A stretch of DNA of 64,000 bases from positions 171,224-235,223 of the forward strand of contig NZ_JAACFS010000008.1 in NCBI RefSeq assembly GCF_029051645.1, given 5' to 3'. Both the position numbers and the translations under genes were made by a program. Source of the DNA: Bradyrhizobium sp. CSA112. Lineage in GTDB: Bacteria; Pseudomonadota; Alphaproteobacteria; Rhizobiales; Xanthobacteraceae. Shown piece after piece: positions 1 through 9,502 of the stretch (positions within the stretch are counted from its first letter, which is position 1; each line of letters begins with the position of its first letter). The notes under the pieces are model-generated. The model did not search any database, was not told the DNA's origin, and saw only the letters and a program-made list of their open reading frames with translations.

Positions 1-142
1 CGACGCGCAAAAACACCACCGTGAACGGCGGCAATTCCTTCAGCACCACGCTGTTGAAGAAGAACGACCCACCCCAGAGGATCGAGAGCAGGCCGAGCAG
101 CGACCAGTCGCGGGCGTCGATCGATGAGTCTTTTGCGGTCAT
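1..142 (-). CDS. EamA/DMT-family exporter, N-terminal fragment
   Basis: The first 47 codons of a gene that runs off the left edge of the window. The reverse strand reads MTAKDSSIDARDWSLL and then a hydrophobic segment containing ILWGGSFFF and LPPFTVVFLRV. This is the usual first helix of EamA (drug/metabolite transporter superfamily) proteins, which export amino acids or metabolites across the inner membrane. It lies just downstream of prfB on the same strand, with about 70 bases between them. The substrate cannot be judged from this fragment. Confidence 0.75.
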   Translation of the reverse strand, partial: MTAKDSSIDARDWSLLGLLSILWGGSFFFNSVVLKELPPFTVVFLRV

Positions 143-215
143 TGCGGCTCAGGTCCGGGAGGCAAAAGGCTCTAGTCAGCCGCGCCGGACTTTGCCACCC
201 GATTTCCGGATACAG

Positions 216-1347
216 CTAGTCGACGTCCTCGACCTGGCCGGGCGCGGTGCCGAATGCGCGCTGCGCCAGGGTTGCCGCCATGAACTCGTCGAGGTCGCCG
301 TCGAGCACGCCCGACGTATCCGAGGTCTGCACGCCGGTGCGCAGGTCCTTCACCATCTGGTAGGGCTGCAGCACGTAGGAACGGATCTGGTGGCCCCAGC
401 CGATATCGGTCTTGGCGGCCTGATCGGCAGCGGCCTGTTCCTCGCGCTTTTTCAGTTCGATTTCATAGAGCCGCGCGCGCAGCATGTCCCAGGCCTGGGC
501 GCGGTTCTTGTGCTGCGAGCGGCCGGCCTGGCAGACCACCGCTACGCCGGTCGGAATATGCGTCAGGCGCACCGCGGATTCGGTCTTGTTGACGTGCTGC
601 CCGCCGGCGCCGCCCGAGCGCATGGTATCGGTGCGCACATCCGATTCCTTGATGTCGATCTTGATCGAGTCGTCGACCACCGGAAAGATCGCGACGGACG
701 AGAACGAGGTGTGCCGGCGCGCATTGGAATCGAACGGCGAGATCCGCACCAGACGGTGCACGCCCGCCTCCGTCTTCAGCCAGCCATAGGCGTTGTGCCC
801 GCTGATCTGGATGGTCGCGGATTTGAGGCCGGCTTCTTCGCCAAGGGTTTCTTCCAGATATTCGATCTTGAAGCCGTGGTTCTCCGCCCAGCGCGTATAC
901 ATGCGCAAGAGCATCGCGGCCCAGTCCTGGCTTTCGGTGCCGCCGGCGCCGGCATGCACTTCAAGATAAGAATCGAACCGGTCGGCCTCGCCCGATAGCA
1001 GCGCTTCCAGCTCGCGGCGGGCGACTTCCTTCTTCAGGGCCTTCAGCGCGTTCTCGGCCTCGACCACGACGCCTTCATCGTTCTCGGCCTCGCCGAGCGC
1101 GATCATCTCGACATTGTCGTCGAGCTCACGCTCGACCTTGCCGATGCCCTCCAGCGCATCCACCAGCGAGGTGCGCTCCTGCATCAGTTTCTGGGCCTTC
1201 TGGGGATCGTTCCAGAGATTGGGATCTTCGGCGAGCTTGTTCAGCTCGGCGAGGCGAGCCGTGGATTTCTCGACGTCAAAGATGCCTCCTCAGCAGCCCG
1301 ACTGACTGCTTGATCTCTTCAACGAGGCGTTCGACTTCGGCGCGCAT
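216..1347 (-). CDS. prfB: Peptide chain release factor 2 (programmed +1 frameshift)
   Basis: Class I release factor RF2, which recognises UGA and UAA stop codons and triggers peptidyl-tRNA hydrolysis on the ribosome. The GGQ loop (SGGAGGQHVNKTESAVR) and the PCRF domain are both present. Translation starts at the ATG at 1345-1347 and reads 23 codons (MRAEVERLVEEI...GLLRRHL) to an in-frame TGA at 1276-1278. The rest of the protein is in the +1 frame and resumes with DVEKSTARLAELNKLAEDP. With the shift the product is about 376 residues, the normal RF2 length. Annotating from the internal ATG at 1184 would lose the first 54 residues. Confidence 0.95.
1275..1290 (-). promoter_or_regulatory. prfB programmed +1 frameshift signal
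   Basis: On the coding strand the sequence is AGGAGG CAT CTT TGA C. A perfect Shine-Dalgarno-like AGGAGG (1285-1290) sits three bases before the slippery CTT, which is followed by the weak stop TGA-C. This is the same architecture and spacing as the well-known E. coli site (AGGGGG TAT CTT TGA C). When RF2 is scarce, ribosomes pause at UGA and slip forward, so RF2 autoregulates its own synthesis. Confidence 0.95.
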
Positions 1348-1474
1348 AGGTCTCTCTGATCTGCGGTCGGAACCGCTACTGGATAGAGCCTGATCGGTTC
1401 TGAGCAAATCAGAACCGGGCTTTGTCTTGTCTGAGGCGTCGGATGTAGCGGCGTCCGCCGCAAAGCGCAATCGG

Positions 1475-3985
1475 CTAGTAAAGCCCGCCGGTTCCCGGAC
1501 GCATGATGTTGCCGGCGTCGGGCTGCTGGTAGCCTTGCGGGTATCCCTGCGGCATCCGGCCGTCCGCATCGGCGACCCCGATCACGGAGTAATTATCCGG
1601 CGGCGCGGTGCCCGGCTTGAACGCTTCCAGGATGGTGCGGCCACCCTCGCCCGGTCCGGCGCGCATGCCGCTCTTGGCATCGACGCGGACGAGCTTGATG
1701 CCAGCAGGTACCTTGAAGGGAGTCGCCGGCTTATCGGCAAGCGCCAGCTTCAGGAAGTCCTTGGCGATCGGGGCGGCCAGATGACCGCCGGTCATGCCGC
1801 GGCCGAGATTGCGCGGCTTGTCGAAGCCGACATAGATGCCGACCACCAGGTCCGGCGAGAAGCCGATAAACCAGGCGTCCTTTTCATCGTTGGTGGTGCC
1901 GGTCTTGCCGGCGATCGGCTTGCCGACTTCCTTGACCACCGTCGCGGTGCCGGCCTGCACCACATACTCCATCATCGAGGTGATCTGATAGGCCGTCATC
2001 GGATCGAGCACCTGCTCGCGGCGGTCAACGAGCTGCGGCTCAACCTGATTCTTCCAGCCGCCGGGTGCGTCGCAGCCGCGGCATTCGCGGGCATCATGCT
2101 TGAAGATGGTGCGGCCGTAGCGGTCCTGAATGCGATCGATCAGGGTAGGCTTCACGCGGCGACCGCCATTGGCGAACATCGAATAGGCCGTGACCATCCG
2201 CATGACCGTGGTTTCGCCGGCGCCGAGCGCATAGGACAGATAGTTCGGCAACTCGTCGTAGACTCCGAAACGCTTGGAATACTCGCCGATCAAGGGCATG
2301 CCGATGTCCTGGGCCAGCCGCACCGTCACCGTATTCAGCGAATTCCGCAGAGCGTTGCGTAGCGTGACCGGTCCCTGGTATTTTCCGGAGGAATAGTTTT
2401 CCGGGCGCCAGACGCCGACGCCCTGCCCCTGGTCGATTTCAATCGGCGCGTCGACCACGACGGTTGACGGCGTATAACCGTTGTCCATCGCCGCCGAATA
2501 GACCAGCGGCTTGAACGACGAGCCCGGCTGCCGATAGGCCTGGGTCGCGCGGTTGAACTGACTTTGGTCGAACGAGAAGCCGCCGACCATCGCCAGCACA
2601 CGGCCGGTCCACGGATCCATGGCAACCATCGCGCCCGAAACTTCCGGCAATTGACGCAACCGATACTGGCCTTCGACCGGCTTGCCTTCCTTGTCGAACA
2701 GCGGGTCGGCATAGATCACGTCACCCGGCGACAGCACCTGCGCCACCGAGGTCGGCGTCTTGCCCCTCGTAGGACCCGAGGCCGCCTTGGCCCAGCGCAC
2801 GCCATCGAGCGTGATGATGCCGGTCTGCCTGGCCTTGCTGACGGCGCCACCGAGTTCGCGGCCCGGCTGGAAGCCGATCCGCGCCGATTGGTCTGATGTC
2901 TCCAGCACCACCGCCATCCGCCAAGGCGAGATGTCGCCGAGTGATTTGACGTCGGCGAGCTTGACGCCCCAGTCGCCGGAAATATCGAGCTTCGAGGGCG
3001 CGCCGCGCCAGCCGCTCGCCTCATCATATTTGACGAGACCGGCGACCATGGCCTTGCGCGCCATCACCTGCATCTTCGGGTCGAGCGTGGCACGGACCGA
3101 CAATCCGCCTTCGTACAGCTTCTTTTCGCCGTAGCGCTCAAAAATGTCGCGCCGGACTTCCTCGGCGAAATATTCGCCGGCAAAGATATGCGCGCCGTTG
3201 CCGCGGCTGGTGGTGACGTTGAGCTGTTCCTTGCGGGCCTTGTCGGCATCGGCCTGCTTGATCCAGCCGTTTTCTACCAGACGATCGACCACGTAGTTGC
3301 GCCGCTCGACCGCGCGATCGCGGTTACGCACCGGATGCAGCGCCGCAGGCGCCTTCGGCAGCGCCGCCAGATAGGAGGCCTCCGCGATCGTGAGTTCGTT
3401 CACCGACTTGTCGAAATAGACCAGCGAGGCCGCCGCGATGCCGTAGGCGCCGAGGCCGAGATAGATTTCGTTGAGATAGAGCTCGAGGATGCGGTCCTTC
3501 GAATAGGCGCGCTCGATGCGCATCGCCAGCAAGGCTTCCTTGATCTTGCGGGTGAAGGAAACCTCGTTGGTCAGAAGGAAGTTCTTGGCGACCTGCTGGG
3601 TGATCGTCGAGGCACCCTGCGGTCGACGATTGGAGCCGAAATTCTGCGCATAGAGGACGGCCGCGCGCGCCATGCCGGTGAAGTCGATGCCGCCATGCTC
3701 GTAAAAATTCTTGTCTTCGGCCGCGAGGAACGCGTTGATGACGAGTTTTGGCACCGCTTGAATCGGCAGATAGAGCCGGCGCTCCTTGGAATACTCGCCG
3801 AGCAGCGCACCGTCAGACGCGTGCACGCGCGTCATCACCGGCGGCTCGTAATCCTGAAGCTGCGAATAGTCGGGCAAGTCCTTGGAGAAATGCCAGATCG
3901 CGCCCGCGACGCCGGCGACGCCGACCAGGAACACGACGGTCCCGGCAGCGAACAGGAAACCCAAAAACCGGACCAGCAAGCGCAT
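1475..3985 (-). CDS. mrcA: Penicillin-binding protein 1A (bifunctional transglycosylase/transpeptidase)
   Basis: Class A PBP of 836 residues that polymerises glycan strands from lipid II and cross-links peptides in the periplasm. One N-terminal membrane anchor (about residues 5-32) is followed by a GT51 glycosyltransferase domain with catalytic Glu90 in EDKNFYEHGGID, QGASTITQQVAKN, and KDRILELYLNEIYLG. Next come an OB-like insertion (about 320-430) and a transpeptidase domain with SSFK (489-492), SLN (549-551) and KTGT (694-697). All catalytic motifs are present, so the enzyme should be active. It lies between the amidase and prfB on the same strand, a neighbourhood conserved in rhizobia. Confidence 0.95.
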   Translation of the reverse strand: MRLLVRFLGFLFAAGTVVFLVGVAGVAGAIWHFSKDLPDYSQLQDYEPPVMTRVHASDGALLGEYSKERRLYLPIQAVPKLVINAFLAAEDKNFYEHGGIDFTGMARAAVLYAQNFGSNRRPQGASTITQQVAKNFLLTNEVSFTRKIKEALLAMRIERAYSKDRILELYLNEIYLGLGAYGIAAASLVYFDKSVNELTIAEASYLAALPKAPAALHPVRNRDRAVERRNYVVDRLVENGWIKQADADKARKEQLNVTTSRGNGAHIFAGEYFAEEVRRDIFERYGEKKLYEGGLSVRATLDPKMQVMARKAMVAGLVKYDEASGWRGAPSKLDISGDWGVKLADVKSLGDISPWRMAVVLETSDQSARIGFQPGRELGGAVSKARQTGIITLDGVRWAKAASGPTRGKTPTSVAQVLSPGDVIYADPLFDKEGKPVEGQYRLRQLPEVSGAMVAMDPWTGRVLAMVGGFSFDQSQFNRATQAYRQPGSSFKPLVYSAAMDNGYTPSTVVVDAPIEIDQGQGVGVWRPENYSSGKYQGPVTLRNALRNSLNTVTVRLAQDIGMPLIGEYSKRFGVYDELPNYLSYALGAGETTVMRMVTAYSMFANGGRRVKPTLIDRIQDRYGRTIFKHDARECRGCDAPGGWKNQVEPQLVDRREQVLDPMTAYQITSMMEYVVQAGTATVVKEVGKPIAGKTGTTNDEKDAWFIGFSPDLVVGIYVGFDKPRNLGRGMTGGHLAAPIAKDFLKLALADKPATPFKVPAGIKLVRVDAKSGMRAGPGEGGRTILEAFKPGTAPPDNYSVIGVADADGRMPQGYPQGYQQPDAGNIMRPGTGGLY

Positions 3986-4228
3986 TATCGAAGTTTCCGT
4001 TCCAACCCTGTGCGCCGGTATCTGCGGCGTCTATCCTAGCCACGGCAATCCAGCCGAACGAGTTGCCGCTACGCGGTCGAACACTAAAAGGTCCGGCGGA
4101 CAATAATTTACCGATTCCGAAGACCAGCCGTCGATTTTCTATACCGTTGCCGCTGTGGCCAAACTAGGGCTTGGTGCACCGGATGGCATGCTTTTCAGCC
4201 TGCTCTTACCCCATGCGCACCGGACTTT

Positions 4229-5584
4229 TCACTTGCCCGGTCCGGCAGTTGCCAGCCGTTTGGCTAAAAACGCATCAATTGCCTGCGCCATCGATCCAAC
4301 CGTCCGGTTCCGCCAGTTTTCCGATACCAGATGCTCAAGGTCGCCCTTGTTCGAGACATAGCCGAGCTCGACCAGGACCGAGGGCACATCCGGGGCCTTG
4401 AGGACCCGGAAGCCGGCCGATTTCAGCGGATGCTTGTGCATCCGCACCGTATTCTTCATTTCGCCCATTAGTGTCCGCGCGAAGCGGTTTGAAAAGGTCT
4501 TGGTCTCCCGCTGCACCAGGTCGATCAGGATATCGGCGACCTCGGTCGGCTCGTCCGTGAGATTAACACCGGCGATCGCGTCCGACTTGTTTTCGGCATC
4601 TGCCAATCGTTCGGCATCGGAGTCGGTGGCCTTGTCGGACAGCGTGTAGATAGTGGCGCCCCGGGCGTCGCCTTCGCCGCGCGGCAAGGCATCGGCATGG
4701 ATCGAAATGAACAGTGCGGCAGCTTCGCTGCGTGCGACCTTCACGCGATCGGCGAGCGCAACGAACGTATCGTCCGTCCGGGTCATGACAACGCGATACT
4801 TGCCCGATTTCTCGATCCGGTCGCGTAGCGCCAGGCCAAAGCTCAGCACTAAATTCTTTTCCATGACGTCGGCACCGCCGGCCTGGGTGCCGTTATCGAC
4901 GCCGCCATGACCGGGATCGATCACGATCACCGGCCGCTTGTCGGGCGCTTGCGGCGGCTTGTCGGGCGCCTGCGGCGGCTTGGCCGCAGCCGACGAATCC
5001 GCCCGCGCGACGGCGGCGTTGGCCTCGGCGATCGCGGGCCGCAGTTCGGGCCGGCTTTCGGGCGCCAGAGACTGAACAAAGTTGGTGCGGTCCACCTCTT
5101 CGAGTTCAAGCACCAGCCGCGGCGGCTGCCCGTTGGCCGCCTCCAGGACGTAGGATTTGGCGATCTTGGCCGGCCCGGTCAGGTCGAACACGATCCGCGA
5201 TCCGCCCGGCATGATGAGACCGTAGCGGAACGCCTTGACCAGCCCCCGCCCCGCGACTCCGATCCCCGCAGGAAGCTGGAAACTTATCTGCGGAAGGTCG
5301 ACGATCACGCGATAGGGATCTGCCAGCGTGAAGGCGCGAAACTGGACTGCCTTGTCGAGATCGAGCACAAAACGGGTCTGTTTGGCATCGCCAGCCAGGC
5401 GAGCGTCAGACGCGACGGGGAAATTCGATACTGCCGCCGGGCTGGGGATGGCGGCTTGAGTAGCCGGTCCTTGATAAACCGGTGCTTGGGCCATGCTGGG
5501 GCTGACCAGCTGGGTGCATAGCAATGCTGCGGCGCACAACAGGCCGTGTCCCAGCAAAACAAGGTGATTTGCGCGGCTCGCCAA
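4229..5584 (-). CDS. amiC: N-acetylmuramoyl-L-alanine amidase with AMIN domain
   Basis: Periplasmic zinc amidase that cleaves the MurNAc-L-Ala bond during daughter-cell separation. The 451-residue product has a signal peptide, an AMIN peptidoglycan/septum-targeting domain (about 60-160) and an Amidase_3 domain (about 217-440). Likely Zn ligands are His226 (DPGHGG), Glu242 and His296 (SIHAD), with catalytic Glu406 in VLVELGYVSN. The linker carries a short tandem KPPQAPD repeat. The start at 5584 is a TTG codon with a GGAGG Shine-Dalgarno about 10 bases upstream; no better start precedes the signal peptide. The gene is divergent from rne. Confidence 0.92.
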   Translation of the reverse strand: MASRANHLVLLGHGLLCAAALLCTQLVSPSMAQAPVYQGPATQAAIPSPAAVSNFPVASDARLAGDAKQTRFVLDLDKAVQFRAFTLADPYRVIVDLPQISFQLPAGIGVAGRGLVKAFRYGLIMPGGSRIVFDLTGPAKIAKSYVLEAANGQPPRLVLELEEVDRTNFVQSLAPESRPELRPAIAEANAAVARADSSAAAKPPQAPDKPPQAPDKRPVIVIDPGHGGVDNGTQAGGADVMEKNLVLSFGLALRDRIEKSGKYRVVMTRTDDTFVALADRVKVARSEAAALFISIHADALPRGEGDARGATIYTLSDKATDSDAERLADAENKSDAIAGVNLTDEPTEVADILIDLVQRETKTFSNRFARTLMGEMKNTVRMHKHPLKSAGFRVLKAPDVPSVLVELGYVSNKGDLEHLVSENWRNRTVGSMAQAIDAFLAKRLATAGPGK

Positions 5585-6296
5585 CGATTCGGTGCCTCCG
5601 GAGGAGCCTTCCCTTACCGCATTAGGACCACAGGGTTAATTGGACCTTAAGGCCAGATCGGCGAAAAGCAGCGAGTGTTGCCGCACTGCGACGGTTCCAT
5701 GATGCTTCCCTTGCACGCAGCCCCCAATCCACGTATGTACGAAGTGCTGACGGCTAATACTCCCGGTTGTGTCGCGTTCAGCCTCCCGGTGCAGCGCCGG
5801 AACCTTCGAAGCCGGAGGAACCTGCGTCTTTCCCGACCCCTCCACGGCCAGCGCCGCGCGCGGCTGACACGGAGAGCGGCGGTTTCGAGCCCGAGCGGCG
5901 TCCGATCCCAGGTCCTTTCCAGGGACGGTTTGAGACACGGCAAAACTGATTATCCGGACCAAAAACGGTCCGATATGCGATGGCCGGCGGGCGTTTAGGC
6001 GCCGAACCGGGCCTTCAGCGATAAATACGGCGGTATCCTTTTCCGCCAACATGTTCAGACGGGCCGACGCATGATGCGCCAGACTGTATTGCCGACCAAG
6101 ATCCACGGAACGATCGCGCCGACGCGAGGCGAAAGCTTCGCACGTCGCATCGCTCTGGTGGGCCCCCGTTCGGCGCGGCGCCAAGAAGTGCGTTTTGGCC
6201 TTCCCCTCACCCCCGAATCAGGTGGACCGTCGCGTCACCGGGCCGCGCAATTTGCGCGCGCCATGCACCGCGCCCGCCGCCGTCAAGAGTTCCAAA
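5585..6296. other. Long intergenic region holding the amidase promoter and the rne leader
   Basis: About 710 bases with no convincing gene. It must contain the amidase promoter on the minus strand and the promoter and 5' untranslated region of rne on the plus strand. Short open frames on both strands lack Shine-Dalgarno sites and sensible composition. In other bacteria a long rne leader mediates autoregulation by RNase E cleavage; here that is only inferred from length and position. Confidence 0.5.
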
Positions 6297-9200
6297 ATGC
6301 CCAACAAGATGTTGATCGACGCCACCCACCCGGAAGAGACCCGGGTCGTTGTGGTCCGTGGCAACCGCGTCGAAGAATTTGATTTCGAGACCGCCCAGCG
6401 CAAGCAGCTCCGCGGTAATATCTATCTGGCCAAAGTCACGCGCGTTGAACCGTCGCTGCAGGCGGCGTTCATCGAGTATGGCGGTAACCGCCACGGCTTC
6501 CTGGCCTTCAGCGAAATCCACCCGGACTATTATCAAATCCCGGTTGCCGACCGTCAGGCGCTGATCGAAGCCGACGAGCGTGCCCACCGCGAGGCCGAGG
6601 AAGAGAGCGAGAACCGCTCCAGCCACCGCCGCCGCTCGCGCCACCGCAATGCGCGACGCCGCGGCCATGGTGATCGTGTCCAAAGCGACGTCATCGAGAG
6701 CGCCGGCCAGGATCCCGCGCAGGCAGCCCAGCCCTATGAGGGCCAGGAGCTTGAACAAGGGCATGAGCACGAGGGCATGTATGCCGGCGAAGCGCATCCG
6801 CACGAGGCCGAACATCATGAGGATGATGCCGGGCATCATGACGATACGGCCCAACACGACACCGCCCAACATGACCAAGAATCGCATGACCACCAAGCGC
6901 ATGGTCACGATCCCGACCATCCGCACGATCAAGCCGATCACGAGGCGCCCGCGCCTCACGAATCGGCGGAGGCCTCAAGCGAAGCGCCGGTCGTTCAACT
7001 AGAACCCGGCACAGTTGCCGCGGCGCCAGCCGAGACAGCCGCCGTCGAAGCAACGGCTGAGCACGCGCATGATGAGCGTCATGACGAGGAACAGGCGCGC
7101 GAAAACGCTGCCCATGCCGACGATGCGCCGCATATCGAGCACGCCGGTGAAGGGTACGCCGCAGCTTCTACGGACGAACTCGCCCCGGCTACCGAAGGCG
7201 ATGACGGCCACGACGATGAGGACGATGCCGACGACGCCGAGGAGGAAGTCGTCGAATCCGTCGGGGGCGACGACGTCCTGGAAGAAGTTCCGGAACGCCC
7301 GTTCCGCCCGCGCCGCCAGTACAAGATTCAGGAAGTCATCAAGCGCCGCCAGGTGATGCTAGTTCAGGTCGTCAAGGAAGAGCGCGGCAACAAGGGCGCG
7401 GCGCTCACGACCTACCTGTCGCTCGCCGGCCGCTATGCGGTCCTGATGCCCAACACCGCCCGCGGCGGCGGCATCAGCCGCAAGATCACCTCGGCCCAGG
7501 ACCGCTCGCGACTGAAGGAAGTGGTGCAGGATCTCGACGTGCCGGAAGGCATGGGGATCATCCTGCGCACCGCCGGCGCCTCGCGGACCAAGCCCGAGAT
7601 CAAGCGCGACTTCGAATACCTGATCCGCATGTGGGAAACCGTGCGCGACATGACGCTGAAGTCGCAGGCCCCCACCCTCGTCTACGAGGAAGGCTCGCTG
7701 ATCAAGCGCTCGCTGCGCGACCTCTACAACAAGGAGATCGACGAAATCCAGGTCGCCGGCGAAGCCGGCTACCAGGAAGCCCGCGACTTCATGAAGATGC
7801 TGATGCCCTCGAACGTGCGGGCGGTGAAGCAATATCGCGACGGTCAGCCGCTGTTCTCACGGATGGGCGTCGAGAGCCAGTTGGACGCGATGTTCTCGCC
7901 GACCGTCCAGCTCCGTTCCGGCGGCTACATCGTCATCAACCAGACCGAGGCGCTGGTCTCGATCGACGTCAACTCCGGCCGCTCGACCCGCGAACATCAC
8001 ATCGAGGACACCGCGCTCAAGACCAATCTGGAGGCGGCCGAGGAAGTCGCCCGGCAACTGCGTTTGCGCGATCTCGCCGGCCTGATCGTCATCGACTTCA
8101 TCGACATGGACGAGAAGCGCAACAACCGCGCGGTCGAGCGAAAACTCTCAGACTGCCTGCGGCAGGATCGCGCGCGCATCCAGGTCGGACGGATCTCGCA
8201 TTTCGGCCTGCTGGAAATGTCGCGCCAACGCATCCGCGCCAGCGTGCTGGAGAGTTCGACCGAGCCGTGCGCGCAATGCGGCGGCAGCGGCCATGTGCGC
8301 TCGGTCTCGTCGGTCGCGCTGCAGTTGCTGCGCGGCATCGAGGAAATCCTGATGAAGGGCGCGACCCACAATCTGGTGGTGCGCACCCGCACCGACGTCG
8401 CGCTCTATGTGCTGAACCACAAGCGCGGCCATCTGCGCGATCTCGAAAACGCCTTCAAGGTTTCGCTGGCCGTCGTCGCCGACGCCACCGTGAGCGGCCA
8501 GCAGTCGTATATCATCGACCGCGGCGAGCAGGTGCACACGCTGGAAGCCGCCAAGGCGCTGCTCGCGGCACAGGCTGCCGCCTTCCTGCCGCAGGTCGAG
8601 GAAGCCTATGACGACGACGAGGCGTTCGACATCGAAACCGAATCCGAGGTCGAAACCGAGGAGACCGAGGGCTTGACCGACGATGCCGCCGAAGCGGCGG
8701 CGGGCGAAGGCGAAGGAGACGGCCACCGCCGCAAGCGGCGCCGACGCCGGCGCGGCCGCGGCGAGCCGCGTGACGGCGGCGTCCCGCGCGAGGACGCTGA
8801 CACGATCCGCGTCGCGGGCGAGGCCGTCGAAGACGCGACCGCCGAGGACGGCGGCGAAGCCGACGAGGACGAAGGCGACGAACAGCCCGGCATGGTCCGC
8901 GGCGATCAGCCTGCCAATGGCGAACGACGCCCGCGCCGCCGCGGCCGCCGCGGCGGTCGCCGCCGACGTGGCACCGGGCTGGAAGACGGTCTTGCCGGAT
9001 CGATCGCGGATGAACTCAGGCCGTCCCCGGCTCCGGAAGTCGCCGGCGCGGTCGCCGATTTCGAGGGCAGCACGTCCGAACCCGCGCCATCGCTGGTGCA
9101 GGCCGACGTTCAGCCCGAACCATTCTCGCAGCCGGCGGAGATACAATCTCCGGCCTACGTCCAGCCCGAGCCGGTTGCGAGCGCGCCAGCGCCAGCCGCT

Positions 9201-9437
9201 GAAGAAAGCGGGCAAGAGGCCGAGCGGGCCGCTGCGCGGCGGCGTTCGACCGTGCGCGAGAAGGTCAGCTTCATGGCCAGCGCTCCGGCCGAGCCGGCGC
9301 CCTCCATCAGCGAGAGCACGCCAGAGCCGGTCGCGCCTCCCGCGCCCGCTCAGGCCGAACCTGCACCGGCGGAATCGGGCGAGCCCGCACCACGCAAGGC
9401 AGGCTGGTGGTCGCGGCGTTTCGGCAGCGGCGAGTAA
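6297..9437 (+). CDS. rne: Ribonuclease E
   Basis: Endoribonuclease that sets the pace of mRNA decay and processes rRNA and tRNA; it is the scaffold of the degradosome. The start used is the ATG of MPNKMLIDAT, giving 1046 residues; an upstream in-frame ATG at 6195 adds residues unlike the family. The S1 domain (about 40-390) is split by an insert of roughly 230 residues rich in His, Asp and Glu. The DNase I-like core carries metal-binding Asp557 (SIDVNSG) and Asp600 (VIDFIDM). The Zn-link cysteines are 658 and 661 (PCAQCGG). The C-terminal third is low-complexity, with Arg-rich RNA-binding tracts near residues 815 and 880-895. A strong terminator follows. Confidence 0.95.
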   Translation: MPNKMLIDATHPEETRVVVVRGNRVEEFDFETAQRKQLRGNIYLAKVTRVEPSLQAAFIEYGGNRHGFLAFSEIHPDYYQIPVADRQALIEADERAHREAEEESENRSSHRRRSRHRNARRRGHGDRVQSDVIESAGQDPAQAAQPYEGQELEQGHEHEGMYAGEAHPHEAEHHEDDAGHHDDTAQHDTAQHDQESHDHQAHGHDPDHPHDQADHEAPAPHESAEASSEAPVVQLEPGTVAAAPAETAAVEATAEHAHDERHDEEQARENAAHADDAPHIEHAGEGYAAASTDELAPATEGDDGHDDEDDADDAEEEVVESVGGDDVLEEVPERPFRPRRQYKIQEVIKRRQVMLVQVVKEERGNKGAALTTYLSLAGRYAVLMPNTARGGGISRKITSAQDRSRLKEVVQDLDVPEGMGIILRTAGASRTKPEIKRDFEYLIRMWETVRDMTLKSQAPTLVYEEGSLIKRSLRDLYNKEIDEIQVAGEAGYQEARDFMKMLMPSNVRAVKQYRDGQPLFSRMGVESQLDAMFSPTVQLRSGGYIVINQTEALVSIDVNSGRSTREHHIEDTALKTNLEAAEEVARQLRLRDLAGLIVIDFIDMDEKRNNRAVERKLSDCLRQDRARIQVGRISHFGLLEMSRQRIRASVLESSTEPCAQCGGSGHVRSVSSVALQLLRGIEEILMKGATHNLVVRTRTDVALYVLNHKRGHLRDLENAFKVSLAVVADATVSGQQSYIIDRGEQVHTLEAAKALLAAQAAAFLPQVEEAYDDDEAFDIETESEVETEETEGLTDDAAEAAAGEGEGDGHRRKRRRRRRGRGEPRDGGVPREDADTIRVAGEAVEDATAEDGGEADEDEGDEQPGMVRGDQPANGERRPRRRGRRGGRRRRGTGLEDGLAGSIADELRPSPAPEVAGAVADFEGSTSEPAPSLVQADVQPEPFSQPAEIQSPAYVQPEPVASAPAPAAEESGQEAERAAARRRSTVREKVSFMASAPAEPAPSISESTPEPVAPPAPAQAEPAPAESGEPAPRKAGWWSRRFGSGE

Positions 9438-9454
9438 GGAATCGAACCCAAAAG

Positions 9455-9487
9455 AAAACCGCCCGGCGAAAACCGGGCGGTTTTTTT
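9455..9487 (+). terminator. rne intrinsic terminator
   Basis: The stem AACCGCCCGG / CCGGGCGGTT with loop CGAAAA is followed by a run of seven T residues, 18 bases after the rne stop codon. It is a textbook rho-independent terminator and also separates rne from the convergent dctA gene. Confidence 0.92.
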
Positions 9488-9502
9488 GCGTCGAGCTGAT
9501 CG

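Noticed and set aside
1427..2362. Plus-strand frame of 311 codons opposite penicillin-binding protein 1A
   Set aside because: Pure antisense of a verified gene; composition is typical of high-GC shadow frames.
4928..4990. Short tandem repeat in the amidase gene
   Set aside because: Only two copies of a KPPQAPD linker unit; ordinary linker variation, not a separate element.
5767..5949. Pro-rich frame of about 60 codons upstream of rne
   Set aside because: It begins right after a stop with only a TTG, has no Shine-Dalgarno and shows only moderate third-position GC. It could be a gene remnant but cannot be supported.
6207..6959. Long minus-strand frame of 250 codons rich in hydrophobic residues opposite the rne His-rich insert
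   Set aside because: It is the reverse-complement image of His/Asp-rich codons (which give Met/Val), has no Shine-Dalgarno, and lies fully inside rne.
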